64,000 bases of DNA from Pelodera strongyloides (Eukaryota; Nematoda; Chromadorea; Rhabditida; Rhabditidae): the NCBI GenBank assembly GCA_036852015.1, contig JAANDG010000085.1, positions 186,001 to 250,000 on the forward strand, written 5' to 3'. The notes under the pieces are model-generated. The model saw nothing but the letters and a program-made list of their open reading frames with translations, searched no databases and was not told where the DNA came from. The position numbers and the translations under genes were made by a program. Shown here in pieces: positions 47,421 to 62,300 of the stretch (the first letter of the stretch is position 1; every line of letters starts with the position of its first letter).

Positions 47421-48639
47421 CGACTGTGTTTGCGGAAAATTATCGTTGTTACGAAACATGCCCAGTAGCTTGGCGGAAAATGGAAAGCTGTAAATAGCGA
47501 CAATTGAGTCTTTAAACCCTTACCAATTTCAATGTGTAATTTATTCCTTGGAAAGAGCTTCGCGGCCTGAACAAATAGAACTACTCCATTCATTTCTAAT
47601 TCAGTGCATTAGTGTGTTACGGCACATGAAGAACTTCTTTGGATTTTCCGAGGAATGAAATTAGCAACCATTTGTATTAAACAGCCTTTGTGATGTTTAA
47701 TATAGTGTATTTACATTTCAGAGCACAAAGAAGCTTTGCGTTAAGGCAAGGTTACCCTTGAACATCGGAAATGTAGGCTTTGAGCCTTCTATATTTAATC
47801 AACGAAAATTGTTGAAGCTTGATTTGTAGCTCATCGAATAGAGCTCATTAAACTTACTGGTTGAAAACATTATCTTTGTTTTCCAACCGTTATTTCGCTA
47901 TTTTTGGCTAAGTGAAATATTTTTTGTGGAGCAAAGTTGACAGTAAATTTCTTCACTTGAAAGCAATGAGACAAGTTGCGAATGGTAGTTTTCAGCAGAA
48001 CGAACAATTATTGTAATGAAAAGTTGAAAACTAGAAGTGTGGGTTCGCAACTTCAGACGTTATTCTCCGTTGAATTTCGTTCCCTGGAAGTTTTCCGTTT
48101 GCTTTCTAATGATAATTTTGGAGGAAAAACGAGCTTACAGAAAAACGATCTTTGTGGTTTCTGGCAGTACATGAAAAGACCTTTCGAATGAGGTATAATA
48201 TATGCCAATACAAAAAATTGCCCGTTTTACTTTATTTCTGCTCGCCTCACAAACAGCCTCGCGGACACCTGCCTCATGCCCCAAGCGCCTCATGCCCCAC
48301 TACCGTACTCTTAATTGCAGAATCAGGCATTTGGCGTTATTTTCGGCGGGAGTTTCAAATTTTGTCAAACATACAGTACTCACAACTGGAATATCAGGCA
48401 TTTCGCATTATGTTTCGCGTATTTTTCAAATTTTGTTTTCCTTGGAATTTTCCAATGCTTTTTTGTTTTGGCCTAGCCCTTTTTTATTTTGGCCTAGCCC
48501 TTAACGTTTTTATTTAGTTACGTACTGAATTTATTGAAAGCGTCACTTTTTTATGTGAAGTGAAAAGAGGAAACGAATTTGCATGATACTTTAATCCTGT
48601 CGCAGGGAGATTTCCATGTTGCGTTTTGCCATTTTTAAG
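47421..48639. other. Unassigned sequence
   Basis: AT-rich. No gene or repeat is recognised. Open frames are short and unlike known proteins. Confidence 0.4.
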
Positions 48640-49130
48640 TTGTGGTTGTTCGCCGTGAAAAAAATACTTTTCGCGGTAAATCGTTGTTCCGGGAACTTCC
48701 GCGAAAAATTGTCGTTTATCATCTTAGTCACCAAAACGATAAACGATTCAAGTTGTTTTCCTTGTCGCCCAGATTCGCGAAACGATAAATTTGCCGTTTG
48801 TCGGCAAAAGAATATTTTGCCAAACGATAATTTGCCGTTTATCGCGGAATAATTGTTTGCGACACGATAAATTTGCCGTTTGTCGGCAAAAAAATATTTT
48901 GCCAAACGATAATTTGCCGTTTATCGCGGAATAATTGTTTGCGACACGATAAATTTGCCATTTGTCGGCAAAAAAATATTTTGCCAAACGATAATTTGCC
49001 GTTTATCGCGGAATAAATTGTTTCCGACACGATAATTTTACCGTTTGTCGCCAACAATTTTTTTCCGATACGGCTACAAAAGCGTTTTTTTCTTATCGGA
49101 AACAAAATTTATCGCGAAGGAAAAGCTCTA
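48640..49130. repeat. ~82-bp tandem repeat (GATAAATTTGCCGTTTGTCGG)
   Basis: The repeat has about three full units at about 48,780, 48,861 and 48,943 plus diverged flanks. Within each unit ACGATAAATTTGCCG and AACGATAATTTGCCG half-repeats alternate. It is related to the 47,140 array. Confidence 0.82.
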
Positions 49131-49599
49131 CTCACAACGAATTATCAAGTCGGAGTGAGCACACAGTGAGTGGGATCTTTATTAGACTCCCGGGGATTAC
49201 TCTCTGTGCTAGACTAGGGTGAGCATGAAGTGCATTCACAAATGTAATTTTATCGCAGAAGTAAGCTTGTTGAGCCATACAATTTGCGACGCCATAGCTT
49301 TGTCAGTACGTTTAAAGATACATGGAAAGTCGGTTGGTTGAATTAGAAGACTGACCTGAATGTATCTGATTTTAGTGGTCCGTCGACTACGGTATGAGCT
49401 GGCAGTACATGATACGCAGGAAGAATGAGAAGTGGGCTCATGGTAGATGTACTCCTGCTCAAGCAGCTGGATAACACCACGGCAGCTCAAAATGAAAAGG
49501 TTTGAAATGACGTAATATGTGCCATTCTGTAGTCTTTTGTGGCTACGGTACATAGAAACTGCCTCCTTGAATGGTTCTGATGGATTTTACGCTGCCTTT

Positions 49600-50233
49600 T
49601 ATGCCCAAACGGCTAAGGAGCAATCTCAAATATAGTAGGATGCAATTTTTTTCAACTTTCCGGCGCAATGTTCACACAGTTACCCTCAATTTTCGGGTTT
49701 CAATGTAATGCAAAAACTGCCGGATTTTGCTTCCAACTTCCAAGTATGGGAAAATTTACCGTATTTACCGCACTACACGATAATAGTTACAGACATTTGT
49801 TTCGCGAATTTTCGCGGCAGGTAGCCACGGGTCCTTTCAACACCTCGTTTTTGCGTATAGCATGGCGCTTTTTCTATAATACGGATAAATTTTAAAGATG
49901 TATACAAAATTACGGTAAAGCGCACACGAGATGCCTATACTGATAGTTGGAAGCAAAACGCACGGGTTTGGCCATAAATGAAACCCCATTTACCATTGCC
50001 AGTCATACCCAACATTCTACCGCAGGTGTCACGCCAATTCGAGCTGAGTGGCCAATGTGATATATGTTGGGCGTGGCAATTGCGTTATTGACCAATCGGA
50101 GCTAGTGGGCGTGACAATTGCAGTAGATTGTTGGTGACTGGCTATGGTAAGTTGCTGGTAAAATTGATTGCATCCTACTGTATTTGAGACGGAGAATCAG
50201 ATGGAGTCATCAAAAATGGGCCGGACCCTTTAA
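49600..50233. mobile_element. MITE-like element with CATCCTACTRTATTTGA termini
   Basis: Inverted sub-ends are CTCAAATATAGTAGGATGCAA (49,626) and TTGCATCCTACTGTATTTGAG-like sequence (50,170). The right end reads GTCATCAAAAATGGGCCGG and CCCTTTAA. Partial relatives occur at 45,918-46,040, 51,306-51,440 and 52,120-52,270. The outer left end is uncertain. Confidence 0.5.
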
Positions 50234-50555
50234 CGTTTCAGAAAGTTACCCTCTACTTAGCACTCACTTTCGAACGATGATAATGATAATGAACGATGAT
50301 TAACGCCCTAGAGGTATTTCCAACGACGTATATAAGTCACTTTTGATTTTACTCATTATACCTATTTTAGATTTAGTCGCGCGAGGAGGAGTTGAAATGC
50401 AATACAATGAACCCGATTTCAAATAACCCAATCTGTTGTTATTTTATTGTTGTTTGGTTTCAATTTTTTGGTTGTTTACTCCCTTCCCTGACAAGGAAAT
50501 AAACTTTTGGGGTCGGGGAAGGGGGCAGCGCTGTGTTGGCCGGGGAATGTGAACT

Positions 50556-50620
50556 ATACAGTGCGTGCAACAAGTAATAGGCACCCCAAAATTTGACAAA
50601 ACTGGGCTACATGATATTTT
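50556..50620 (+). mobile_element. Solo Tc1-like terminal repeat
   Basis: TACAGTGCGTGCAACAAGTAATAGGCACCCC resembles in order and spacing the 37,852 Tc1 end (CAGTGCGTCGCATAAGT..AGGCACCCC). No opposite end or transposase was found nearby. Confidence 0.5.
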
Positions 50621-50849
50621 TCAAGAAAAGGCGTCCAAAAAGTATATACACATACAGGTAGTGGCCTAAAAGGTTAATAAATTAGAATTTATCGTAAATT
50701 ATTCAAATTAGACTTTTTTTGCATGTAATGGTGCTCAATATGATTTTGCTACGTTTGTGATTTTGAAAAATGTTCAAGGCTGTCCTCTTCCAAGGAGTGT
50801 GCCTAACTTAGTCCCCAAAGTGGATTGGACTTAGCGAAGGTCTGATATG

Positions 50850-53226
<2,377 letters not shown>

Positions 53227-53349
53227 ATGGATGATATTACATTTCGAGAACCTGAACCGACCCCTTCACGATGGAACAGAAGAGTTCTTGGATTTGCAAT
53301 ACTATTCGTTGTCAATATTCTGTGGGTATTGGCTTCCGAATTGCTCCGG
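53227..53349 (+). CDS. SLC35F5: SLC35F5-like exon 1 (as mapped)
   Basis: 41 codons, MDDITFREPEPTPSRWNRRV then the first membrane helix. Donor GTTAGT, phase 0. The frame continues upstream (..ALDRIFHETA) to a possible acceptor at 53,194. Confidence 0.85.
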
Positions 53350-56300
53350 GTTAGTTCTGTTTTATGAACATTTTATGAAATGTGTAATAGAGAGCTAGAA
53401 CGGGAACGGGTACAATGCTTTTCATGGAGCATTATTGTAGGCTGAATTAGGCAATTACTTTTATATGTTGCAGACATGTCTAATTATAATTCCTTTTTAA
53501 TGAAGTTAATAGTGATTGAAAAGTGTGTCTTTCATGCATGTTCACCAAGTAGGCCCTCGTCACTTTGTTCATGATACATACGTATTTCTTGGTTCTTTAG
53601 TACGTGTTCGTGGAAGAAGGCTTCCATAGGCCATACTGTGTATCGTACTTGAAGAATACCATGCTTTCCGTCTACATACTCAAATACTTCCTCAAGCGGC
53701 AATTTCCGGAGCAACGTGAGGTATGTATCAGCAGAATAGTTTGTTTCTCAATGTTTCCACAATCAACTGTCTACTGTCCTTGTCGAGAATGTGACCAACA
53801 TTTGCTTGGCCGTTGTACGCAGTGTCAATGCCGGTCGTTTAGAAAGAGTACAAATTCGTGAAACTGGACGACTTGGACGTCGACTCTTTGGTGAGTATTC
53901 ATTGGGAGATTAGATATAGTCTTCTTTTCTGGCTTCTCTCTTTTGTCTTTGTCCCGTTTCTCAACAATCCCAACACTTTCTTTCCCTTAATATATGTGCT
54001 GCTTGTCCTTGTTTCGTATTGTGGAAGCATTGTTACTGCTCGCCGTGTATGTATGATTCTAGAGGGCATATTCACCACTCAATTCCCCATAGGGAATTCC
54101 CCGTCTTTTTCTCTGCGTGTCTCACTTTAGAATGCTATTTTCTGTCCCCAAGGAATATTTCCCCGAGGGAATCGGAGTGTTGAATATGGCCTCTGTTCAT
54201 TGAATTTGTTCAACGTTTGTTAAGAGAGAGTCTTTTATGTCAAAGATACAAAAACGTTGTCTGCGAGTCTGCGACCTTATTTGTTCACGATAAATCCTGC
54301 ACCTGCACAGATTTTTGGTTACCAGCTTTGGTTACGTTATCAGTTAGTTTGTGGCATTGCTAGAATGCTATTCAGTTTAGTTGTATTAAATATTTATTAA
54401 ACAAAAATATGTGATGTAGATGATAATAATTTATTGATAGATGTTTGATATTGAAAGATGCAAAAACGTTCTCGTTGTAAATTCTTTGAAATATGTAGTG
54501 CATGTGCGTAGTAAATGTTTTACTTGTAATTCTTATCAAACCCTTTTCAATTCAGAGCGTGGAGGGCTATGAAACGGTGACTTCTTCTGACACGGAGTCA
54601 GTGGTTAACATACGAGAGAGTCCGATTGACGGAGAAACAGAGAACTCGCAAGCTATAGCCAGAAGGGTCAGCTTTGCCAGACACAGAGAGGTAGGAGTTG
54701 AATGTTATTCCATTATTCATTCCCCTATTATTAAAGGGAAGGCAAAAGGTAATATTGCGCGAGTATGGAAATATGTAAATATTCAATACAGAGGTAAGAA
54801 ACCTTTTGTAAACGGGTAAGGGTTACATATTCTGTGGTTTAGCAAGAATTACGGTTCCATTGTATGGATGGGAAACGAATTCCGTGTTTTTGTGCTTAAT
54901 GCCAATATAAAAAGGTGTCTGTTAGGTGAGACGTATGCCGAGTTCCGAGGCTCTGGATGCTCAGCGTGCGAGACGTCCGTATAACCCGGCCGAGTGCACG
55001 ATAACTTGTTCGTGGACAATTGAGCGACACATAAAATGGACCGTGTTCTTCTTTGCACCAATGGTTGGTTTCCCTTCTTTGTGTTCTAGAAGTTGAACAC
55101 GTTTACGAAACATCGATACATGTGCTGTACAGGGTGGTCCTCAGGTCCTCTTAAACGAACATATGTGACCCAATGTTCATGAAGCTCCAAACCAAACCTC
55201 AAACGACGTGTGCTTTTGCGGTCAAACCTATCACCTTGACCTACTTCTTGGAAACTAACTAGACTTAAACATTGTTTACCTGTAGAACCCTTCATCCGAA
55301 GTTTTCGCATATACAGGGCCCAGGGTCGCATTATTTCCCGGTGAACTATTGATGCATGCGAAATGTTGAAATTAAAACATGATCGCAGAATTACTTATTC
55401 TTTGTCGTTGAAACTTGACTATTTCAACGTCAAAGTACTATACGTTAAAGGACTATTTGTGAATTAGTGAGTAATATTGCCTTTCAGTGGCTCGTCTGTT
55501 CCTTCACATATCAGACTGCCCTGGCCTTCACTTCCGTATCTTCTCTCAATTTGATTTCATCTTCTTCGTCTCTCTTCGTACTTGTATTCGCCATCTGCAT
55601 ACCAGTCGCCGGACAGAAATTCACCCTATTTAAGGTAAGTCATTTAGAATTTAAAGCGGTATAACAGCTGGGTTATGGAAAGTGTGTTGAATAACTGCAT
55701 TACATGCCATTGTGTATAAATACATAAAAATACGTTCAAAAACCGGTTACAGTGAGAAAACGCAATTAGTTACTGAGCATGCTATTCGGTAAGATCAACT
55801 GTATAATGCCTCGGCTATACTCCTTTATAGAATTGCTGAAACATGAAGAAATCTCACAGAATTAATTCCGTGTAAAATTAGCAGGATATTTAGCTTATAA
55901 TCATGATGATACGTAACAGGTAATCATGCATTTGACACTTTCGTCCGTTGGTTTCACGTGGGCATGTGCGCACGTATCTCAACAAAGTGCACAACTTTTT
56001 AGGCTTTTCTGGTGGCGTTGAACCTTTCTGGAGTGGCCCTTGTCTCCGAGTTCTCTATGAGCCTTATGGGAGCTACATTTGCCCAGGTAACGTTTGTATA
56101 AGACTAATCAGTAGGGAGCAGTGGTAGTTGGTTTAGGTTCAACGTGGGTTTTCAAGGTAATTTACATTATCGCCTCGTGTATTAGTGATCTTGGTTGTCA
56201 CAGGTTACCATCGAAAGTTGTTTGATCTGCATTCTGCGTTTCGTGACCCTATCATGTTGTTTTCTACTTCGTGACTTCCTTTGCTAAACCGTTTAATGTT

Positions 56301-59300
56301 TAAGGTTTCGGCTGTAGCGTATGCTCTCTATTTGACTGCCTACGCACGATTTCAAGAGAAATTTGGAACACTCGATATAGATTTTATGTTTGGTGAGTTT
56401 TGTATTATTATTATTATCGTCTTCTTTATAGAATAAACTAACAATGATATACTTTGTGTCTCTGGTTTACGTTTTATTTGACTGTTATGTGTGTATGCTC
56501 TATATTTGACATATGTCTGACATATGCACATCATAGCATTGTTTGTATATTTAGTCAGCTGAATAACATAACACTGATTAACTATGTAATGTTCACTCAC
56601 ATTGTTTTGGCGAAAAACTTTTTTTAAACACATGAAATTTGCAGACCTTATTTAATTAGCTTCTATATAGTAGACCTTATTTAAGTAACTTCTATCTAAA
56701 CCGTATTATGTATGTGTGGTATTATAGTACAGTTGACAGATTTCGATTCCTTACCATGCTTATTGCAGGCACGATGGGCGTGGTGACCGTGTTGCTCGGC
56801 ACTCCCTTATTATTCGCTCTGGACGCAGCCGGAGTCGAACCCATGTTCCCTTTACCCAATCAATTGCAGTTGATATCGATCGTATCAGCAGGTTTCTTCG
56901 GTAAGACTTTGTGTAGTATAGTTTACCTCACGGTTCCTTACCAGTTCCAAAGTCCCATGCAAATTTGGTGTGCGGTTGTTACCCCCCTGATGATGAAAAA
57001 GAGGAAACTCATGTTTACCTTACCATGTTGCCGTAGCTATTTTCTAAGTATTTGGTGATTGGCTTGAACGTAAGATCGACATTTTAGTTTTCTGATAACA
57101 GTTTACTATAGGAAATTAGACAGAACTAATTGATCAAGTAACTTGTTTATTTCCCCTTTCATCAGGAACCCTCCTGGCTGATTATCTGTGGCTGTTGGGG
57201 GCGGGAATGACTGATTCTCTCACTGCTTCTTTGTCGATGACGTTATCGATTCCATTCGCTTTTCTAGCAGATACAGGTTGGTATTACACCTTTATTTGTT
57301 TTTCCATTTTACAGGTAGTGGTAGGGTTTGGCATGTACGTTACCTTTGATTGAATGTTAGTTGTCTAACACCATGTTTCACTGGAATAACTTAGTTTAGG
57401 TATAATCGTTGGTGTTGTGTATCAAAGGTATTACTTCTGATACAACAGAACTGAGCGACAAGAGAGTGAGACGATCTTCGAATAACGATTTATTAGCGAT
57501 GTGAAGACGGGCGAGGCGATATAATGAGCGAGATAATAAGCGATGAGTGTTTTGGCCGTAGCCCTTATATACGGATGGCTACGTGCAGATCAAACACCAA
57601 TAATATAAACACTAATAACTTGCGGGTAGTTGCAATTACATAATTTGCCAACGGCAAGACAGAGTGTGCTCCACTGATCACCAAGGACGAAAAGATCAGT
57701 GAGCAGATGTGAATGAGTAACACGTGAACAACGTAAGTAACAAAGTAACAAACTACAAATAAATCTTAGGTATACCGTAATACCTAACACAGGCTATAAA
57801 TCTATGCGTAAAATTACGCATCAACCATCTCCGGATTGGCTTTGACCATCTCCGGAGGCAAATGTAAATATATAGATTTGGGTGAAACGTATCAGTGGCA
57901 ATTTACGGTTCGACTCTCAACTAAGCGACCATCTCCGAAATTACGCATGGAAATTATAGCCTGACCTAACACCTCCAACCTTAGTATTTAAGTTATACTT
58001 AAAACAAGAACAAACAACAATAACACAATGACTTAGTAATGCTTATTGGATGGGTTTATCTCCATCTTCTTCGTTTGTTTCCTTGCACGGCTGGATCGAC
58101 GCAACGGCGGTGTAGTTGTCACAGCAACTGGCGGCGACGTAGAGGCAGCATCCTCGAAGACCTCCTCCGCGTCCGGAACTTCTTCTGGTACAGAGTGTTC
58201 AGCATCCTCAACTGTGTCTGTGACAGTTGTCGGTGGAGTCGTTGACTTCGGACTAGACTCCTTCAGGTTCGACTTCGGTCGTGGTGTGATATCGAATGCA
58301 TCCAGCAAGATGTCATAGGCTCGACTTTGGTTGGCAATAGTCCTCAGCCTCATCTGATTAGCATGTCGACGGATAAGGTTCTTGCGACCTTCAATCCTCG
58401 CATCGTACATCACACTACCGTTCTTCTTGACTACTGTAGCTTCGATCCAAGTAGGTTTACTCGGGACCTTGTAGTCAAGAATGTAGACTAAGTCTCCGGG
58501 ATGGAAAACTGTAGCCTTCGAACCGTGTTTCTTGTTGAACTGCTTCTCCATACGTTCGTCCTTGACGAGCTTCCTCTCAGGCCTGGGTTTCAACAAATCC
58601 CACGATGTGCGCAGCTTTCGATTCAGAAATGCTTCAGCTGGCGACTTGCCTTCAGGAGCGTTAGATGACGGCGTCATCCGGTATGAGAGCAGGAACGTCT
58701 GAAGATTCTCTGCAGGGCTTCCCTCCCCCTTCAATTTCAGCAGCGCCCGCTTGAAAGTGTCAACGAACCTCTCCGCTTGTCCGTTTGATTGCGGGTGGAA
58801 TGGCGGTGATCTGATATGTTTGATCCCATTCTTTGCACAGAACAACGCGAATTCAGCACTTGTGAATTGTGTTCCATTGTCTGTTACCAGCGTCTCTGGC
58901 ATGCCGAATTGTGAGAAAATCTTCTTCAGGTTGGATATCGTAGCAGACGTAGTGATTCGATCCATGGCAACGATTTCTGGCCACTTACTATATGCGTCAA
59001 CGACAAGCAAATAGTATTTTCCTTCAAGTGGTCCAGCAAAATCAGCGTGTACTCGTTCCATAGGTTCACTTGCCTTGCTCCACGATTCCAAATTCGTCTT
59101 TGTCGGTGCTTTCTGAGCACGATTGCAGTTTGCACAGGACTTCACCATGTTCTCAATGTCCTCGTCAATGAACGGCCAATAAACTAGCGATCTTGCGAGT
59201 GTCTTAGTTCGAACAATTCCTTGGTGTCCTTGATGCAACTGACGCAGAATCCGTCCCTTGAGACTGGCAGGCATTACAATCCTTTCACCAAACAAGAGGA

Positions 59301-62300
59301 TTCCGTTCGATTCTGACAACGATGTTTGTCTGTTGAAGAACTGACTGATGTCCCTGGAACACTTCGTTGGCCAATTACCAGTTCTATGAGCTTTCAGGAC
59401 CGCTTGCAGCGTCTTGTCCGTTTCAGTAGCCTCACTGAGAACGTTCGCGGTAACTGGTAGGGCGGCAACGGTACGGTAGTGTTCATGCTTGAACAACTCC
59501 GTTTCGACTCTTGCGATCACTTTGTCTTCCTCAGTTTCTTTCTGATCAGCGATCAACCTTGAAAGAACGTCGGCGCATCCCATTTCAGATGTAGGTTTGA
59601 ATACGATCTTGAAATCAAAACCTTTGATGAACACAGCCCAACGTTGTAAACGGTTGGCGCTTGTCACCGGGATACCCTTTTTCGATCCGAAAATCGAAAC
59701 GAGAGGTTTGTGATCGGTCACGAGAGTGAATTTGCGTCCCATCAGGTATTTGTAGAACTTCTTCATGGCCCAGAAGATCCCGAGACCTTCTTTCTCGATC
59801 TGACCATAGTTCTTTTCAGCTGGAAGTAGAGTTCGTGTGGCATGCTCCACTGCTTTCTGCGTACCATCCTTCATTCGATGTAGCAGCACCGCGCCTAGAC
59901 CATACTGAGATGCGTCCGTGACGAGGACCAACTCCTTCTTTGGATCGTAGTGATTGAGCAGCATTGGCGAGGCAACGATGTTCTTGACCTCGTCAAAGGC
60001 ATTCTGACACTCCTTGTTCCAGTTCCATTTGACATCTTTCTTCAATAGTTCGTCGAATGGTGCACGCAACTTGTGCAATTCCTTTATGAACCTGCCGTAG
60101 TAGTTGATCTTTCCGATGAAAGAGCGTAGCTGACTGACGTCTTTCGGTTCGGGCATCCTCAAGATTGGCTCTATCTTGGATGGATCAGACTTGCGACCTT
60201 CTGCCGAGATAATCATCCCAAGGTACCTTATCTCTCTTGCAGCAAAGGTGCACTTCTCGAAGTTGACGTGGAAACCATACTCCGAGATCCTTTTCATACA
60301 GGCATCTAGGTTCCGATTGTGTTCCTGTAGCGTTCTACCAGAAACTATCACATCATCAAGGTACGCGCAACAACCTTCGAGACCGGCAATCATAGCGTCC
60401 ATTATCTTTTGGAAGATCCCAGGAGCTGTCTTGACTCCAAAACACAGTCTGTTGTAACGGTACAATCCTCGATGAGTATTGATGACGAGCAAGTCCTTGG
60501 AGTCGTCCTCTAGCTCAACTTGTAGGTAGGCGTCCTTAAAGTCGAGCGTACTGAAGACGGTTCCACCGTTCAGTGTTGTCATTATATCTTCTGCTGTTGG
60601 AATCGGGTGTGTGAAGTCTTCCAGTGCATCGTTCAGTCCCGTACTGAAATCGGCGCAGACTCTCACACTACCATTCGGTTTCTTTACACAGAGAATCGGA
60701 GCGGCCCACGGAGAATATGTGACGCGCTCAATGACTCCAAGTTGCTCTAGCCGGTCCAGCTCAGCTTCCACGTTTTCCTTATAGTGAATTGGTACCATTC
60801 TCTTCGGGCGAAAAACGGCTTTTGCCCCTCTCTTGAGCTGGAGGCACGCTTTGGTCTTCTTGCACAGACCAAGCTCGGTGGAGAATACATCAGAAAACTG
60901 CGTCTTGAGCGTAGCAACGTACGTCGCAGCAGAATCCTTCGGTGATGATGTAGATATGGAAGGTTTTCCAGAGACCCGATTACATACAGCATCCAACACG
61001 GACCTGAATGACGGTAGACGTTCCAACCAGTCCAGGCCTAGGAGATTCATCCTAGCGGTGACGTGCACGACCTCGACGATCTGCTCATCCTGGTAAGAAG
61101 CGTTGCACTCGAACGAACCAAACAATTCGAGCTGCTCTCCATTTGCTGCGGTCGCGACTATACTTGGGGATTTCAAGTTTGGTCGACCCAGCATCTTCCA
61201 TGTGGCCTCGGAGATCAACGTTAGATCCGAGCCGGTGTCCAGTTGAAGTCGCACCTTCTTTCCATTCATCAGAATGTTAACGAATCTGCGGCCGACAGAT
61301 CGCGAAGACACTTCATGGACTTTTCTGTTGCTTTTGTTGTTGTCCCTCTGCTGACAAACAACGGCGTAATGCCCTCTTCTTCCACACTTGTTGCACGATA
61401 CTTCTTTCGCAGGGCAGGACCGGTGTCCACTGTCCCTTCCACAGTACCTGCACTTCACTTGTGTGGGCTTTCTTTCGTCTCTCTTGTGCTCTCGGTGATG
61501 GGGTTTATTGACGCGATTAACAGCAACGGGGTTCACGGGTAGGTCAATGTCATCCTTGTGCTCGTGGTACTTGTCGACGGCCTCAGCGACATCGTCGAGT
61601 GTCATCTCTGGAGTACGATCCAGGGTTTTGATGAGCCATGCACGCATCTCCATATCCTCCGGATTGCGCAGGCTATTCAAGTAGTTGAGCACGCGGAACT
61701 GTGAATCAGATAGTTCGTTGAATGCAAAATCATCGCAGGCCTTGTTGACTACACCGATGTGAGTTTTGTAGTCAACGCCGTGTTGCTTGATGACGTGAAG
61801 GCATTCAATTCGTTTCCGGAACAGCGATTTCTTCGTAATGAAGACAACTTTCATTTTCTCGAGAACATCCTCCAGACTCATATCCATTGGCTTCTTCGGC
61901 AGACAGCGCAATTTCAATATCTTCTCCTGGTGAGGACCGAGACGAGACAACAGGAATCGAATTCTGTTGCTCTCCGGAACACAAGCGGCTTGAACTTCCA
62001 GAAGATCCTGATGATCTTCGTACCAGTCTGCAAAACTGGCTCCTTCTTCGACATTGAATTCAAACATTGGGATGTTCTTGTATAATACATCCAGCATTCC
62101 CCTTGCTTCCGCCGTCAAAGGTTCACTTTCTCGGAATTCGTTCGAAAGTAACATTTGCTTGAGATTCTTCTTCCTTCCTCTCTTCCAGACGTTGCAATCT
62201 CGCAGCCGTAATCGACTGACTCTCTTTGAGTGCGTTCAGAGAAGTCAGGATGGCTTGGAGCGTTTCCTCAGTGGACTGGGCAGCCATGTTGACGAGCTCG

